Shown one piece after another: positions 63,925-64,000 of a stretch of DNA of 64,000 bases. Numbering within the stretch: position 1 is the first letter of the stretch; every line of letters begins with the position of its first letter. The notes under the pieces were generated by a model. It saw only the letters and a list, made by a program, of their open reading frames with translations, searched no databases and was not told the origin of the DNA. The translations under genes and the position numbers were made by a program. Source of the DNA: Campylobacteraceae bacterium (GTDB lineage: Bacteria > Campylobacterota > Campylobacteria > Campylobacterales > Sulfurovaceae); assembly GCA_027036015.1 (NCBI GenBank), contig JALVTH010000051.1, positions 1-64,000 of the forward strand, in the 5' to 3' direction.

Positions 63925-64000
63925 TTTCTTCCTTTATTGGGAGGATGTAGAGTTTAAATTACTTTTTTAACCTTCTTCCTCCCACTCACTACTCATCACT

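Overview
The window is AT-rich, densely coded DNA from a member of the Campylobacterota (Epsilonproteobacteria), most likely a free-living, sulfur- or hydrogen-oxidising, vent-type relative of Nautilia, Nitratiruptor or Sulfurimonas rather than a pathogen. The pointers are the family-specific forms of DapF, CoaE, MurB, NrdA, HU, FqrB, PurB and RlmN, a CcoG for a cbb3 oxidase, and a TAT-exported flavocytochrome-c-type flavoprotein paired with a Rieske protein. No phage, insertion sequence or CRISPR array was seen. The layout is mostly ordinary chromosome, with genes chiefly on the minus strand up to about 34 kb.

Region by region. 0-7.3 kb: a cytochrome c fragment, a repeat lipoprotein, tRNA-Val and a minus-strand housekeeping run (dapF, coaE, speE-like, murB, a small exosortase, nrdA). 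7.4-12.5 kb: HU, trigger factor, DUF493, moaC, ccoG and tpx. 12.6-13.1 kb: a decayed DUF1287 gene. 13.1-22.8 kb: Rieske and FccB-like proteins, membrane proteins, two tandem bactofilins, an FqrB-type reductase, purB and a phytase-esterase-like protein. 22.8-34.4 kb: a ten-gene exopolysaccharide locus (Wzc-type tyrosine autokinase, two deacetylases, a DUF354 protein, two FemAB-like proteins, a polymerase, GT2, a Wzx flippase and a sugar transferase). 34.6-46.2 kb: a degenerate hybrid signalling protein, an RluA enzyme, rlmN, hisF, purN, eno and rlpA. 46.3-50.5 kb: a plus-strand envelope-lipid glycosylation operon (PAP2, ArnT-like GT, GT2, flippase-like). 50.5-58.8 kb: an unknown 641-residue protein, then a coupled operon of an outer-membrane barrel, a PqqD-like protein, an ATP-grasp ligase, a fold-III PLP decarboxylase, a urea-transporter/M23-peptidase fusion and a TPR protein. 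58.9-64 kb: an internally deleted AAA/PD-(D/E)XK gene, an aminotransferase, a histidine kinase and ilvD.

The most unusual signals are: (1) two small-RNA candidates, 43990-44112 plus and about 52560-52670 minus, sharing a 13-base block and displaying CCTCC-rich anti-Shine-Dalgarno segments; (2) the PqqD/ATP-grasp/PLP/UT-M23 operon, whose product I cannot assign; (3) three parS sites within 2.3 kb (37577, 38378, 39831) around a roughly 540-base stretch in which I see no GG dinucleotide, which suggests an origin-proximal centromere region; (4) stem-loops placed immediately after the -10 box at four promoters; (5) an unlisted 33-residue membrane protein overlapping rlmN. Functions are inferred from recognised motifs by eye; no database search was run.
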